Origin: Hydractinia symbiolongicarpus
Taxonomy: Eukaryota; Cnidaria; Hydrozoa; Anthoathecata; Hydractiniidae
Assembly (NCBI RefSeq): GCF_029227915.1
Contig: NC_079878.1
Location: forward strand, 16,742,001 to 16,806,000
DNA length: 64,000 nucleotides
Reading direction: 5' to 3'
Part shown: in pieces, positions 10,320 to 20,984 of the stretch
How positions within the stretch are numbered: position 1 is the first letter of the stretch
How the letters are laid out: every line of letters starts with the position of its first letter
The notes under the pieces: model-generated
Seen by the model: the letters and a program-made list of their open reading frames with translations, nothing else
The model's database searches: none
What the model was told of the DNA's origin: nothing
Position numbers and translations under genes: made by a program

Positions 10320-10936
10320 GTGTATTTGCTTCAAGACGGCCAGCTGAATATCTGGACGGAAGGTTTCATTCCGTGGAATATTAGTGTCCACACTTTGTAT
10401 TTGTCCTCAGGGTACCCGCATCAAAAGAAAAGGCCTAAATGCAAAGACTGTAAGGGAAGGCAGATTTGCCCCCATCAAAGGATGAGGAAACAATGTAAAG
10501 AGTGCGGGGGGAGTCAGATTTAAAAGCATGAAAGACATAGGGCCTATTGCAAGGATTGGGGGGGAGTCAGTATTGCGACCATGGAAAACTGAGATCCACC
10601 TGTCAAATTCATGATCCTGCCGGACATGTCGCCCATAATGTACGCGGCCGGGTCTGCAAGGTCATAAAGGGAAACAAGGAGCTCAGCTCTCAAGAGTACC
10701 TGGGTTGTCATATGGCTACGCTGCGGGCTCATATCAAGGCCCAGTTTTCCGAGGGTATGACATGGGACAATTTTGGTAAGGGGTGGCACATTGATCACAA
10801 GATACCGATTAAATATCGAGAAAATGGGGTTGTTCCATCGCTTACTGAGGTTAGCAGGAGATTGCACTACACCAATACCCAACCTATGTGGGCAAGCAAA
10901 AATATATCCAAGGATAACCGATATGTCTCAGAATAA
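10320..10936 (+). pseudogene. HNH-type endonuclease with Cys-rich CGGSQ repeats
   Basis: The N-terminal half carries short zinc-binding-like repeats (CKDCKGRQICPHQ, CKECGGSQI, then WGGSQYCDHG), with a stop at 10521-10523 between repeat units. The C-terminal half has EYLGCHMATLRAHIKAQF, GMTWDNFGKGWHIDHKIPI and LHYTNTQPMWASKN. This is the pattern of HNH nucleases of large DNA viruses and Polintons, with the paired HIDH as metal-binding centre and N-Q-P-M-W-A following. It lies directly upstream of the second integrase, whose frame overlaps its last codons. The N-terminal limit is uncertain. Confidence 0.65.
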
Positions 10937-11847
10937 AGTTAAATTACTTGCAAAGGAGAGTGGCCTCTCCAAAGAGCTAGTAACTCATTGGTTGAGTAGG
11001 CAACTCTTATGGCTACGGCATATCAAGGGTCCAAAACGTATCGATTATCCACACTTTACCAATACTACACCTAACAAGATGCATCAGTTCGATCTGCTAT
11101 ATATGCCCCATGATCGGCTGAATGGAAATACGTACAAGTATATTCTGACGCGGATTGATTAGCTTCACGTTATAAGGTAGCGAGACCCCTAAGAACGAAG
11201 AGAGCGCGCGAGGCCGCCGACATGATCAAGGACATCTACAAAGCAGGACCCTTACACTACCCCAAAACCTTTCAATGTGACAATGGTTCCGAGTTTAAAT
11301 CGGATGTAACGAAACTGCTAGAAGGAGGGGTTTTGAAATTAAGAGGGCTACTACCAAGTACCACCACACATTCACGGCCTTCGTGGAATCTTACAACAAG
11401 GTACTCGCCGAAAAACTATTCAAGCCCCAGGATGCCCAAAAGTTGGTCTCTAGGAAGCCTAGTACCATTTGGGTCAAGCACCTGTATACCACCGTCAAAA
11501 GCCTTAATAATACCAAGACCGCCATGATCGGCATGAAACCTAACAAGGCAATCAAGCTGGAAGATGTCCCACTTGCACAAAGTCAGAAATATCCCAAAAA
11601 GAACCCCGTACCCGAGGATGGGCTGTACTTGTACCTCCTACAACCCGGAGAGGAGCATAGTGACTCTAAGCGACGCGCAACCGACGCTTTCTACAGCAAA
11701 CATACTTACAGGTTGGATCGTATTGTGATGGGTAGTCGTCTTTTATACTACCTAAAGGACGGTCTTGATCGCAGCTTTATTTCGGAAAAGTTAATGCTTG
11801 TTCCGGAGGATGTTCAGGTACCACCGGAGCATGTGAAGGATTGGTAA
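10924..11847 (+). pseudogene. Second Polinton rve integrase, broken
   Basis: The frame at 10924 (MSQNKVKLLAKESGLSKEL) keeps HQFDLLYMPHDRLNGNTYKY with the first catalytic Asp, then hits a stop at 11159-11161. The next segment (11222 onward) has the second Asp (FQCDNGSEFKSD) and a shift near 11320-11390. The final frame (11383-11847) has the Glu helix ESYNKVLAEKLF and the chromodomain-like tail YRLDRIVMGSRLLYYL. It lacks the first ~30 residues present in the minus-strand copy at 1782-2876. It overlaps tail-to-tail with the small gene on the other strand. Confidence 0.8.
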
Positions 11848-12340
11848 AGAGTATTTTCAGAAGTACGTCAAAAGGTTCATCCTCCAACTCTTTACTCGGA
11901 TCTCCTATATACAGCAAAGGAAACTCGGTATAGAATGGGTATCCATAAACGATACCTTTGATGACATCAGGCTCAATATCCAAATCAATATCAACCAATT
12001 GTCTATCCAGTAGAGTAAAATTGAGTATTTTGCTTATTGTTGCTATATCGGCCAAATCCGACAACTTCGACGCCCTATCCTTGCTCGTAACAGAGTGCCC
12101 CATACTTATTCTCCTTAACCGAAATATAGAGCCCTAGGCGCTCAATATCATCCTCAAGATCATCATCGATCTCGCTTCTTGTAAATGTCCCCCACGCTTT
12201 TTCGCCTAATGCTACCCTGTGTAAAAGATCATCATCCGTGGGGTATTCAAAACCTTCGTAGTATGCCCCACCTCGATACCTAAAATTTTCTAGGCAGGTA
12301 GGACAATAACCAGTTACTGATCCTGCCTTAATTCAGCAAT
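11835..12340 (-). pseudogene. Small Polinton protein with CPTC motif, frameshifted
   Basis: Reading from about 12340 the minus strand encodes a YCPTCLENFRYRGG start, then YEGFEYPTDDDLLHRVALGE and an acidic RSEIDDDLEDDIERLGLY segment that stops at about 12085. A shifted frame (12103-11835) continues as RASKLSDLADIATISKIL and DIEPDVIKGIVYGYPFY. The CxxC pair could bind zinc. No function is known to me. It converges on the second integrase. The true start was not found. Confidence 0.4.
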
Positions 12341-12522
12341 GCTGCACAGGTACCCGAATATCATTTACACATCGAATATCATTTTTTATTGTTTACTTGC
12401 TTTTTGTACGTAGGCTTCCATCTTTTTGATATTTCACTACCTTTAACATACAGCCGAAAGGGTCAAAAAGGTATTTTCACTACCCGCAAGAGTAGTGAAA
12501 AAATTAGCGTCCGGCTAATCCT

Positions 12523-13258
12523 TTAATGCCGAAACACCGAAATCGTACAGGTTATCCCGAGTAAGATCGATAAGCCTGAAACGTTCCACATGTCCCTCCT
12601 CTTTGAACCGATTAAAGGCTTGTATACCGTTACTTGTATATATATTGCGCCTCTGAACATACCTCGGGCGTACTTAAGGAACTTGTGAAAGGCAGTAATC
12701 TTTAGCCCATGGTTAAAGTACCATTTTAGCACAGGGGTATACAGTAGGACTTTTTCAGCTCTCATCAAACCCAAAAGCTTATGTGTACCGGAAAACGCTT
12801 GCGGCCCCTAGTTTTTAAGTATTCGTGCATGTGCTGGGGGATTTGATCATCAAGTATCTCCTTGACGACAAACAGGGGAGCCATTTCGCTAAACCTTTCG
12901 CGCAGATACTCGGGTACCTCGATATCAACCTGGGCAAACCCAAACAACGATCCATCCATCACACCACGCGCCAGTAGCTCTAAGTTATGTGCTGATTTGG
13001 GTTCAGCCGTAGAGACATGTTCAATACGTAGCGCATCGACACGCCCGGAATACTAACCGCGTCCTTCAAAATATCGATTTCATCATCGTAATACTGCAAC
13101 CTCGTCTTGTTCGCGGCTTCAATAAACGGTTCCACATCGGCTAAGTTGTACTCACGCAACCAGTCCATCATGGTGACACAGCCTCGCCTGTAAAACTGGG
13201 AGCGGTATGTCTCGTACTCCTCGCCGGATAGTGTGTTTCTCCCACTTAGACGGCTATA
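12523..13258 (-). pseudogene. DNA polymerase B palm fragment with internal deletion
   Basis: On the minus strand this repeats the polymerase segment also present at 17695-18660 on the plus strand: YRRGCVTMMDWLREYN, IDILKDAVSIPGVSMRYVLN, GSLFGFAQVDIEVPEYLRE and KVLLYTPVLKWY. The ~300-bp piece that in the plus copy carries the Cys-rich insert and motif A (DANMLYPS) is missing between about 12985 and 12975. The polymerase could not be active. It ends abruptly at 13258, where polymerase N-terminal sequence begins on the opposite strand. Confidence 0.75.
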
Positions 13259-13261
13259 AAA

Positions 13262-14904
13262 GTCCTCCAGACGAAATCCAGATGTTGGAGGATGGAAATA
13301 GGATCAAAACATGGCGTTTCAATCAACAAGCATCTAAACCAACCTCTAAAGGACGCGATTATCCAAAAAGTTACACCACACGTGGACATGCGCGTTAAGT
13401 TTGTGCACAGCTTTGGCTGTCATATTTGTATTTGGTGGGTGCGATGTGTCTTATTACCACAAAACTAAAAGCTCCAGGTTGTTTCAAGTATAGCGGAAAT
13501 CGAAGCGCTCGTAAAAGAATGCGAAATGAAGTGCCTCGATCTGGAGGATCACGAGTTTTGGACTAAGGCTTATTTACCACCTTTTAGGACCACCGAGACT
13601 CCCGGGCGCGTATGAAGGCAAAATTATCTTCGATCACGTACAGATTAAGGTGATAAGCACACGTGAACCCCTTTTGAGATGCGGCCCTCTCCCGGGCTGG
13701 CTGCAAAAAAAGAGGTGCATCTACGCCATGGACGGGAAAAAAGAACGAACACACAACCTATGTTTCTGGAGATGCTTAGTTGTGATGGAGAGGGCCAACG
13801 TAGCACGAGGAACAGAACGTCTAACGAAGACAGCTCTCATATTAACCCGAGAGTACTACAGGGACCCTAAGCTTAAGCGTAAGGACGTCAGGCCTACGAG
13901 GCTGGTGAATCTGGAGGGTGTTGCCAAACAATTCAAGATCAACGTCAGAGTCTTTGAACCCAAGACAAACTCCGAAGAAGCACCATAGCGACTCGTCTAT
14001 GTTCAAAAGCGGTACAAGAAGAGTTTAGACACTATCAATCTTGGTATGCTGGACGGGCACTGTTTTTACATCAAGGATTTAGATGTGCTGACCCAACACT
14101 GGCAATGCAAAAAGGAGTGGGAAGTGGATGGCTATGAGCCTGCCACAAAGACCGTTTACGAGTACAACGGTTGTAAGTGGCACGGATGTCCCTGTCTGTC
14201 CGGGAGAACCGAGGCGGACAAGGCTCATTACGCTGCAACCTTGTCTAAGGAAAGGATGATACGGGAAAAGGGCTATAGTCTCGTCACATCTTGGAAATGT
14301 GAAAAATCACCCAAACTCAGGAGGTACTTTCAGAAGGAGTTCAGGCCATATCCTAACTACCTGGTATTTGATTTCGAAGCCCTCCTATCACCTTTAAATT
14401 ACCAGCAAGCATCCGATCTAACATACCTTTCGAGGCATGTTCCTATAAGTGTTGGTATTGCCGATAGTTTGAATGGCCACCCGACGTTCATCAAGCACGA
14501 GGACCCCAAGGTTTTGGTCAAGCAATTTGTGGAGGAGCTGGAAAAGAGGCATGCCCTCATTGTGAAAGAGGTCGAGAGAATGTACCCGAAGCCCGACGAC
14601 TTTGACATGCTCTCCAAAAAGAACCAGGAGTTGTGGGATGAGTGGGCAAATGAAGTAGCTGTAATAGGGTTTAATTCCGGCAAGTACGACATCAACCTGA
14701 TCAAGCGGTAATTTGTTAAAGAGATTGCGCGGGGCGATAAGATCATGGTGGCGAAAAAGGATAAGGACTACATGTTCTTCACTACCTTGAGATTTAAAAT
14801 TCTAGATTTCCTTGCCCCCGGCCTAAGCTATGACGGTTGGTGCAAGTCGTTGGAATGTAAGCTCGAAAAACTTATGTTTCCGTATCAATGGTTGACGAGC
14901 TACG
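13262..14904 (+). pseudogene. Protein-primed DNA polymerase B, N-terminal and exonuclease part
   Basis: The segment reads through the start-proximal region (frame broken near 13320), GCGPLPGWLQKKRCIYA, a WRCL segment, stops at 13986-13988, and NGCKWHGCPC. Then come exonuclease motif I (YLVFDFEALL) and motif II (GFNSGKYDINL), with a stop at 14709-14711. This is the standard domain order of Polinton polymerases. It is cut at 14904 by the hAT-like insertion. Coding resumes at 17671 with the sequence expected to follow directly, so it was one gene before insertion. Confidence 0.8.
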
Positions 14905-15992
14905 CAGGGTCGGATTGAGGTATAAGCAAGATAAGCGCGCGCTTACTTTCAAAAACGTAGAGAAAAACCTGCACGCGTCTTGTGCGTGAAGTTTTCCTTG
15001 TTTTTTTTAAGAAGTCTGGTAAGGAAGTTGTGTTTTTGCTTATTGCGCTTATTCACTTTCCCAAACAAAGTAGATAGAAACTCCTCTGAGCAAGTGAAAC
15101 GAAAAGCAACTTTGCTTTCTCGCTTATTTAAGAATAAGCAAGAAAGCGTGTCAAAGTTGATATATTTGCTTTTTTGCATGGAGAGAATGCGTAGATGAAA
15201 AACTACTTTGCTATCGCGTATAAGCAAATAAGCAAAAAAAGGCAAGGTAGACAGAATTTCTCAACCGTAACAAAATGAATGCAAAGAGTCCACTTTGGAC
15301 GGTACGGTAGAGGTAGAGTGATACTTTTAGGTTTCTGGATGTCTTTTTTACTATTTCTTATAAATTTCAAGTACCCAGTGTGTAGTAGTATGTATAGTTT
15401 ATTCTCTAAGCTAAAATATCAGATTTTTTTTGGCTTGAGAAGATTATTTTAAAAGGTTTCTCGCTGAAAAAATATCTATAGCAATATGGTGAATGAGATA
15501 GCTACTTATTTATTATTCACTATAGTAGTTGAGAATGTGTGTACACTAAGTTTTTCACTGATCCAGTTCTGTATGAAACTTCTGGTGCTATATTTTTTCA
15601 ACAAAATGAGTTTGTAGCTACTGCTTTCTCTTGTGTTATTTTTTACACTCAAACCTCCCACCACACAAATAAATAAATCGAAAGAAAAATACACTCAAAA
15701 TAATTCTGAAGTGTTCATGTGGTGCTTCATTTGTTATTTTATACCTAGCAAGATACACTAGTGGTTGGATTTTGAGAGAATATTGAGCCAGTATGATGAG
15801 TGGAAACGGAGCTGTATTAAGGATTGAAAACGTATCCATCAATTTTCAAGCCAAGTCATCGCAGTGGTGCCCTCTGCCAAGACTACTTGACATATGTTAT
15901 ATAGCTAAAACAATATGGATAGAAAAAATCTTACCAATCTTACTAATATTTTTTATTTCATAACTGCCTTTTAATATATCTGATGTATTTTT

Positions 15993-16916
15993 TTGTTATG
16001 CAGTGTCAGTGGAGATGGTAACTCTCTTCACAGATCTATTTTAGTGTTGCTGATTCGTGGTGAAACCCTGGCTTTTGAGAATTTTGATCAACCGCTTAAC
16101 AATATTTTTGTGCAATGTTTATCGAATGGTTGTAATGTGTATACAAAGACCAAGTCAAGAGAACTGGCCATAATTGAGTAAGCAAAATGTGTTTCAAAAT
16201 CCTTCATTTAGTCATCATTTATGTGTGTTTTATCAATTTTTAATGTTGTTGAGGAATAATAATTTTTTACTACTCCTGTAATCAAATGGTATGATATTTA
16301 TGATACAATTTCGTAAAAGTTTCAGGTTCGATTCCTGACAGGAGTAAACTATATGTGATGCAGGCAGTACCTTTAAAATTTGTGTCACTCTATATATTTT
16401 TTAATTTTGTAGCATCCTATTAAAACCACCTATCAAAGCTTATGATATCAACAAATGGACAATTTATTCAACACAATTGTTGAGCCCAGGAGAGGTGTTG
16501 CTGGTGTTTCTGTGAAGGTATTTTGATTTAACTAGAAGGTTAAGTTTAAAGAATTTCTGCGATTGTTTGCGAGTGATATTCCGACCCTTAGTAACATATG
16601 CCCACTTGGATATGTGGAGGATATTTTGGAAAAACTATCAAGGTGCTCTACCAACAGATATCACCTCTTTACTTAAAACCACAAATAGGTACACATTTCC
16701 ATCAATCCGTGAAGTTTTAGAATTTTGGCTACAATTCCTGTAACCTCATGCACTTGTGAGAAAAGTATCTCTGGACTAAGACGTTTAAAGACTCAGATGC
16801 GAAACATGAAGTCAGAGGAAAGGTTAAGCAGCCTAGCAGTGGTCATGTTTAACAGGTCAATCACTGTGATCTCTGATGAAGTGATAGATGAGTTTGCTGA
16901 ACAGAATAAAAAATAA
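15993..16916 (+). pseudogene. hAT-like transposase remnant
   Basis: The C-terminal part at 16725-16916 reads TCEKSISGLRRLKTQMRNMK then SEERLSSLAVV, matching the hAT dimerisation domain pattern (E-R-x-F/I-S-x-L-R-R-L-K ... ERL-x-x-L-A). Upstream patches around 16550-16720 carry CPLGYVEDILEKLSRCST, and 15993-16181 holds a further open patch. Stops and shifts separate them, and a tRNA-like sequence lies between. The catalytic residues cannot be traced. Confidence 0.6.
16273..16344 (+). repeat. tRNA-like sequence (tRNA-derived repeat)
   Basis: A 72-nt segment pairs CTCCTGT with ACAGGAG as a 7-bp acceptor stem and has a D-arm-like ATGGTATGAT region. Its T arm, CAGGTTCGATTCCTG, contains the B-box GGTTCGATTCC. 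The anticodon arm is irregular, with a loop that is too large, so a functional tRNA is unlikely. A tRNA-derived SINE head or a decayed tRNA inside the hAT remnant is the best reading. Confidence 0.4.
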
Positions 16917-17181
16917 AGGCTTTTTGAAATACATATACTTGCTGATTGATTTATACATAGTTTACATGTTTTACATATTTAAGCTGTATATTTTTTTTAT
17001 GTATATTGTTACTTTTTGTACTTTTTAACGCTGGAAAAAGCCTGAACAAGGTGATAAATTTTGTTACTATTAGGTCCGCCTATTTGGCGTATTTTAACGC
17101 CCATTCTGGGTGTTAATCTCCCGGAAAATTTTTTTGCTTAGTTACATAAAAATCCTGGATCCGACCCTGCTACGAGAAGCT

Positions 17182-17670
17182 TATTTTATTATTATTTCAT
17201 TTATTTAAAGTTGGTTTTACATAGTAAATGGTAAATACTAATTTACACCAACTAAAGTAAAAAATAAATAAACAAAAAAATCACAAAGATGTACCAAACA
17301 TTAAAAATAAGAGACGAGAATAGCCGACTTATGTAGCCTACATGTGCAGAGATCTGAAAGATTAAGTGAGATAAGTTCCTTTTTAAAACTCTTGATGGAT
17401 AGAGAACTCTTCACTCTGTCAGGCAAAGAGTTCCATAACAAACAACTTCGAAACAAAAAAGATCTAGTACCAAAGCGTGTTGAACTTGTGGATGGTAAAA
17501 GTAGACTATTTTTGCTGCGCAAATTGTAACTGATACGTCTTATAGCGTAAAAAGACTGCATAAATGACGGATTTTCGTCTGTTAATGTTTTATAAATCTC
17601 TATGCAGATTATACGTAAATGCAGTTCGTGAATTTGCACACAGTTACAGTTTCAATTTTATTTTAGTTAC
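17182..17670 (-). mobile_element. 5'-truncated LINE fragment (CR1/L2-like 3' end)
   Basis: The minus strand encodes 17639-17301 with NLRSKNSLLLPSTSSTRFG then FLFRSCLLWNSLPDRVKSS and SFKKELI, the usual C-terminus of CR1/L2/jockey-like reverse-transcriptase proteins. It is followed by a 3' UTR ending in A/T-rich AATAAATGAAATAATAATAA. AAGCT at 17177-17181 and 17671-17675 flanks it as a short target duplication. The insertion sits 7 bp right of the hAT end, inside the same polymerase gene. Confidence 0.75.
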
Positions 17671-18900
17671 AAGCTGAACCATGTTGGGCCTGTGGCTCAC
17701 GAGGACTTTCATGGCCGTCTAAGTGGGAGAAACACACTATCCGGCAAGGAGTACGAGACATTCCGCTTCCAGTTTTACAGGCGAGGCTGTGTCACCATGA
17801 TGGACTGGTTGCGTGAGTACAACTTAGTCGATGTGGAACCGTTCATTGAAGCCGCGAACAAGACGAGGTTGCAGTATTACGATTATGAAATCGATATTTT
17901 GAAGGACGCGGTCAGTATTCCGGGCGTGTTGATGCGCTACGTATTGAACATGTCTCAACAGCTGAACCCAAAGCTAGAGCTATACGCTCCAGGAGACCCC
18001 TGCAGGCATAGGTGTAAGGACACTTGCTATAGCAAGACTTGCAAGGCCTGCAAAGAGGTACGGAAAGCATGTGAAAAATGTACGAGAAATGAGGCCTACG
18101 ACCTTTTGCGAACGGGGATGGTGGGCGGTCCCGCGATCGTATTCTGTAGATACCACGAACGAGACGTGACGGGTATCAGATCTCATGTGTACGGCGAACC
18201 TCACAAGTGCAAGACCATTCTAGGGTATGATGCAAACATGCTGTACCCGAGTACCCTTATGCAGGACTTTCCTTGTGGGAAGGAACAGTTGATCAAGGTG
18301 GCCACACCGACATCAGCACATAACTTAGAGCTACTGGCGCGTGGTGTGATGGATGGATCGTTGTTTGGGTTTGCCCAGGTTGATATCGAGGTACCCGAGT
18401 ATCTGCGCGAAAGGTTTAGCGAAATGGTTCCCCTGTTTGTCGTCTGAGATACTTGATGATCAAATCCCCGAGCACATGCACGAATACTTAAAAACAAGGG
18501 GCACAAGCGTTTTCCGGGTACACATAAGCTTTTGGGTTTGATGAGAGCTGCAAAAGTCCTACTGTATACCCCTGTGCTAAAATGGTACCTTAACCATGGC
18601 CTAAAGGTTACTGCCTTTCACCAGTTCCTCAAGTACGCCCGAGGTAGGACCTTTGCCTGGTTCCCGGAGGAGATTGACGATGCACGACAGGCTGATAAAG
18701 ACCCCGACAAACGTATTGAGGGGGATACGGCAAAGTTGAAAGGCAACTCGTTCCACGGCAAGATGATTGAAGATTTGGCAAGGCATGCAAATACTGCATA
18801 TACGAGGAATGAAAAGGAGGTTGACGCTACTCTGCGAAGCCCGTACCTTGAGGACTTTGAAGAGATGGGGGATGCTTATGACGTACGATTTAGACAATGG
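17671..18900 (+). pseudogene. DNA polymerase B, palm part (motifs A and B)
   Basis: Coding resumes with LNHVGPVAHEDFHGRLSG, then YRRGCVTMMDWLREYN and a Cys-rich insert (about 17995-18090). Motif A is YDANMLYPS and motif B is LKGNSFHGKM. A frameshift near 18443 splits the frame (17692-18447 and 18532-18933). Motif C (DTDS) and the thumb are absent because polymerase similarity ends at about 18900, where a reverse-transcriptase fragment begins on the minus strand. The gene is therefore dead at both ends, although this is the longest continuous polymerase frame in the window. Confidence 0.8.
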
Positions 18901-19870
18901 GGTCATTCTCCAAGCGTCAGCTTCAAGCTTTGATGGTTCAGCTGCTTCTTTGGTTTTGACTGCCGTCTTTTGTATGCTCCCTCCGTCAATGTTATCATAG
19001 GTCGTTCGGTGAATAAATTCTTTAGGTCCCTGCAGCAGTAAGTCGTCCAATTTGGATCTGGGTGCTTATCCAATAAAATTTTATTACGTCATCGTTCATT
19101 CTCAAAACACCCGAAGAGCTTTAGTTTGAAAGAACATTTAGGGCCGAATTCACTTTACTTAAAAGCATCAGGTTACTAAAGCGTTTAGCTATTAATTCTT
19201 TCTTTAACTTCTTGCTTTGTATGAAGCGATTTTGAATTGCACTCTGGGATAATGTCGTTGAAATCTCCGCTAAACCATTTTGTAAGTCTTTGCTTTAGAC
19301 ATTCTGAATGTTCTTTTGATTTCGAAGATTTGCAGTAGTAACGAGGGAGTTACGAACAACAGTTTCATCGACACATTATCAATTTGTGACTTGTTGTTCC
19401 AGTTTGTTATAAGTCGAGTGGTTTTTTCAATGAATTTTTTCCCGCAAAACCACTTGGTATCATAAAGATGTTTTTTCGCCATTTCACTATTGTATCGTAC
19501 TGTAATTTGCTTAAGATCTTCGATAGTATGCCAACCATAAACCCGGATAGTCTGAATCCGTTCAGTGATTGGTCGTTTAAGGGTGCAAGTGACTTGTTCT
19601 TTCTTTTTGCACTGGTTTTGATGGTTTGTTTTTCCACCTTTACTTAGGAAAGAGCGACCACATACGTTATATTGAAAGCATTTTAAAGGTTTCGTTAAAT
19701 TCTGTTCTTCATCTGCTTTAGTTGAAGGTACTGTAGATACCTTTCCTGGTCTTTTTTCGCGATAGCGTCGATCTCTCTATTTTCTGCATAACTTTCAGAA
19801 AACAGCTTCTGCATTAGGTCTTCCATCATTTAATTTTTTTGTCTAAAGAAATGTCCTCGAAACTTTTTAG
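18900..19870 (-). pseudogene. N-terminal fragment of a cnidarian reverse-transcriptase element
   Basis: From about 19770 downward the minus strand shows a zinc-finger-like patch (CFQYNVCGRSFLSKGG then NHQNQC). It continues with IVKWRKNIFMIPSGFAGKN in one frame and LITNWNNKSQIDNVSMKLLF then LLLQ in another. Near 19060-18906 follows DDLLLQGPKEFIHRTTYDN then EPSKLEADAW. The last segment parallels LLQGPLNQLQ...GPSKMDADQF of the reverse-transcriptase ORF at 45.7-48 kb, so both belong to the same family. The catalytic part is missing; the fragment ends at the polymerase B breakpoint. Confidence 0.55.
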
Positions 19871-20984
19871 TGCCCGAATCTCCTTTGGCAATCATAACTT
19901 TAGTCTCCTCCAAAGTCAGTTCAAAGTGAGTGTATTTTGTTTTAATTTGATAAGCGTTCCTGCCTAATTAACCTCCTTGCCAAATAAGAACACCCCAAAA
20001 ACATTTATAGGCTACATTTCAAAAAAATTAAAAACATTGTCAGGCTTTCTTCCATTTAAATGATCTTATAAAAACAGAATGTCTAAAAAAAATTAAAATA
20101 TCTTACATGTAGTATTGTCAAAAGAAAAAGAAAAGCTTTAACTCGATGTCTTTATAACAAATCCTTTTATGTGAAATTAAACTTCTGAACAAGTTTATTG
20201 AATGTTACAGTATTAAGGCGTTACTCTTTCTCTAGACATACTCTATCATTATCAGTCATTATCAAAACATCTCTAGATGTTTTGATAATGGCTGATAATT
20301 CTAATTCAATTTATTTCGTGTCGGCAACAAATTGCCAACATAAAATACCATTTGCCTGCTCTACGTCGGCAATTTATATTTTGTTTGCGATTGTATGCTC
20401 CGATGCACGAATACTAGTTAAATTTAGAGAGAAATTTAAAGAAAATGAACACGAAACTTTTTAAGTTTAAGTCACATCCACCTGCAACAAAAAATGTGTC
20501 GGCAAAAACAAGCCAAAGTGAATCAAGAATCTTTGTTAACACCAAATTCGCCGAGTGTTGACGTGAATTAGAAAGCTAAACGTATATATACGTGGCCTGG
20601 ATTTTATCAGTTTACGGAAAAACATAGCTATATGTACACGATCCAGATTCAACGTGTTAAGGTAATATATATCCCAATTATAATATAGTTGTAAAAACAA
20701 TTAAAACATAGTATATGAGTGGGCAATACACAAATCTTGAAAATAAAGTTTGAAGTGGAGTAGTCTGTGGATTACCACCTGCGTTTATTTAACCTGTCGA
20801 TTAGCGTTAGGGGTCTGGAAATATTAACACCACCGTGCCACGATGAAATATGTCTAGCTAGCTAGCTAGCTATCTACTCTATATGATGAGGTTAAGTGTA
20901 GCTAGAGACAAAGTGCTTTATACATAATTATTTATTTTTTGTAGCTCTCTATTATACGGAAGCTTATTAGTGCCATCTGTACTG
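19871..20984. other. Non-coding stretch with a perfect-type hairpin
   Basis: No supported gene. A 52-nt inverted repeat is listed separately, and a (GCTA)n-like tract lies at 20854-20870. The last 9 bases (20976-20984) are the left target duplication of the Mutator-like element. Confidence 0.6.
20248..20299. repeat. 52-nt inverted repeat (25-bp arms)
   Basis: ATTATCAGTCATTATCAAAA at the left pairs with its near-perfect complement at the right, leaving a 2-nt centre. There is one T/G difference in the arms. The loop is too small for a typical miRNA precursor. It may be the centre of a foldback element or a cruciform-prone site. Confidence 0.8.

Larger units (their letters stand above)
14905..17169. 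mobile_element. Decayed hAT-like DNA transposon inside polymerase B
   Basis: The ends are short inverted repeats starting CAGGGTCGGAT on both sides. The flanking CTACG (14900-14904 and 17170-17174) is a 5-bp target duplication, and the surrounding polymerase codons join in register across it. Inside, a transposase remnant with a hAT C-terminal dimerisation motif lies at 16550-16916 on the plus strand. The rest is AT-rich with no intact frame. Most hAT elements duplicate 8 bp, but 5-bp hAT groups exist. Length 2265 bp. Confidence 0.75.
1..18900. mobile_element. Rearranged Polinton/Maverick-derived block
   Basis: Polinton hallmark genes are packed here on both strands: rve integrase, double-jelly-roll-type capsid, protein-primed DNA polymerase B and several small accessory genes. 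Integrase and capsid each occur twice in opposite orientation, and the polymerase palm region also occurs twice. So at least two copies, or one copy with an inverted duplication, contributed. No terminal inverted repeat of a Polinton was recognised, and the left end may lie outside the window. Most genes carry frameshifts or stops. The block is denser in coding sequence and visibly less AT-rich than the DNA to its right. Family assignment is secure; the history of rearrangement is inference. Confidence 0.85.

Noticed and set aside
20248-20299. Hairpin as a miRNA precursor
   Set aside because: Loop of 2 nt is too small and the arms are almost perfectly palindromic.
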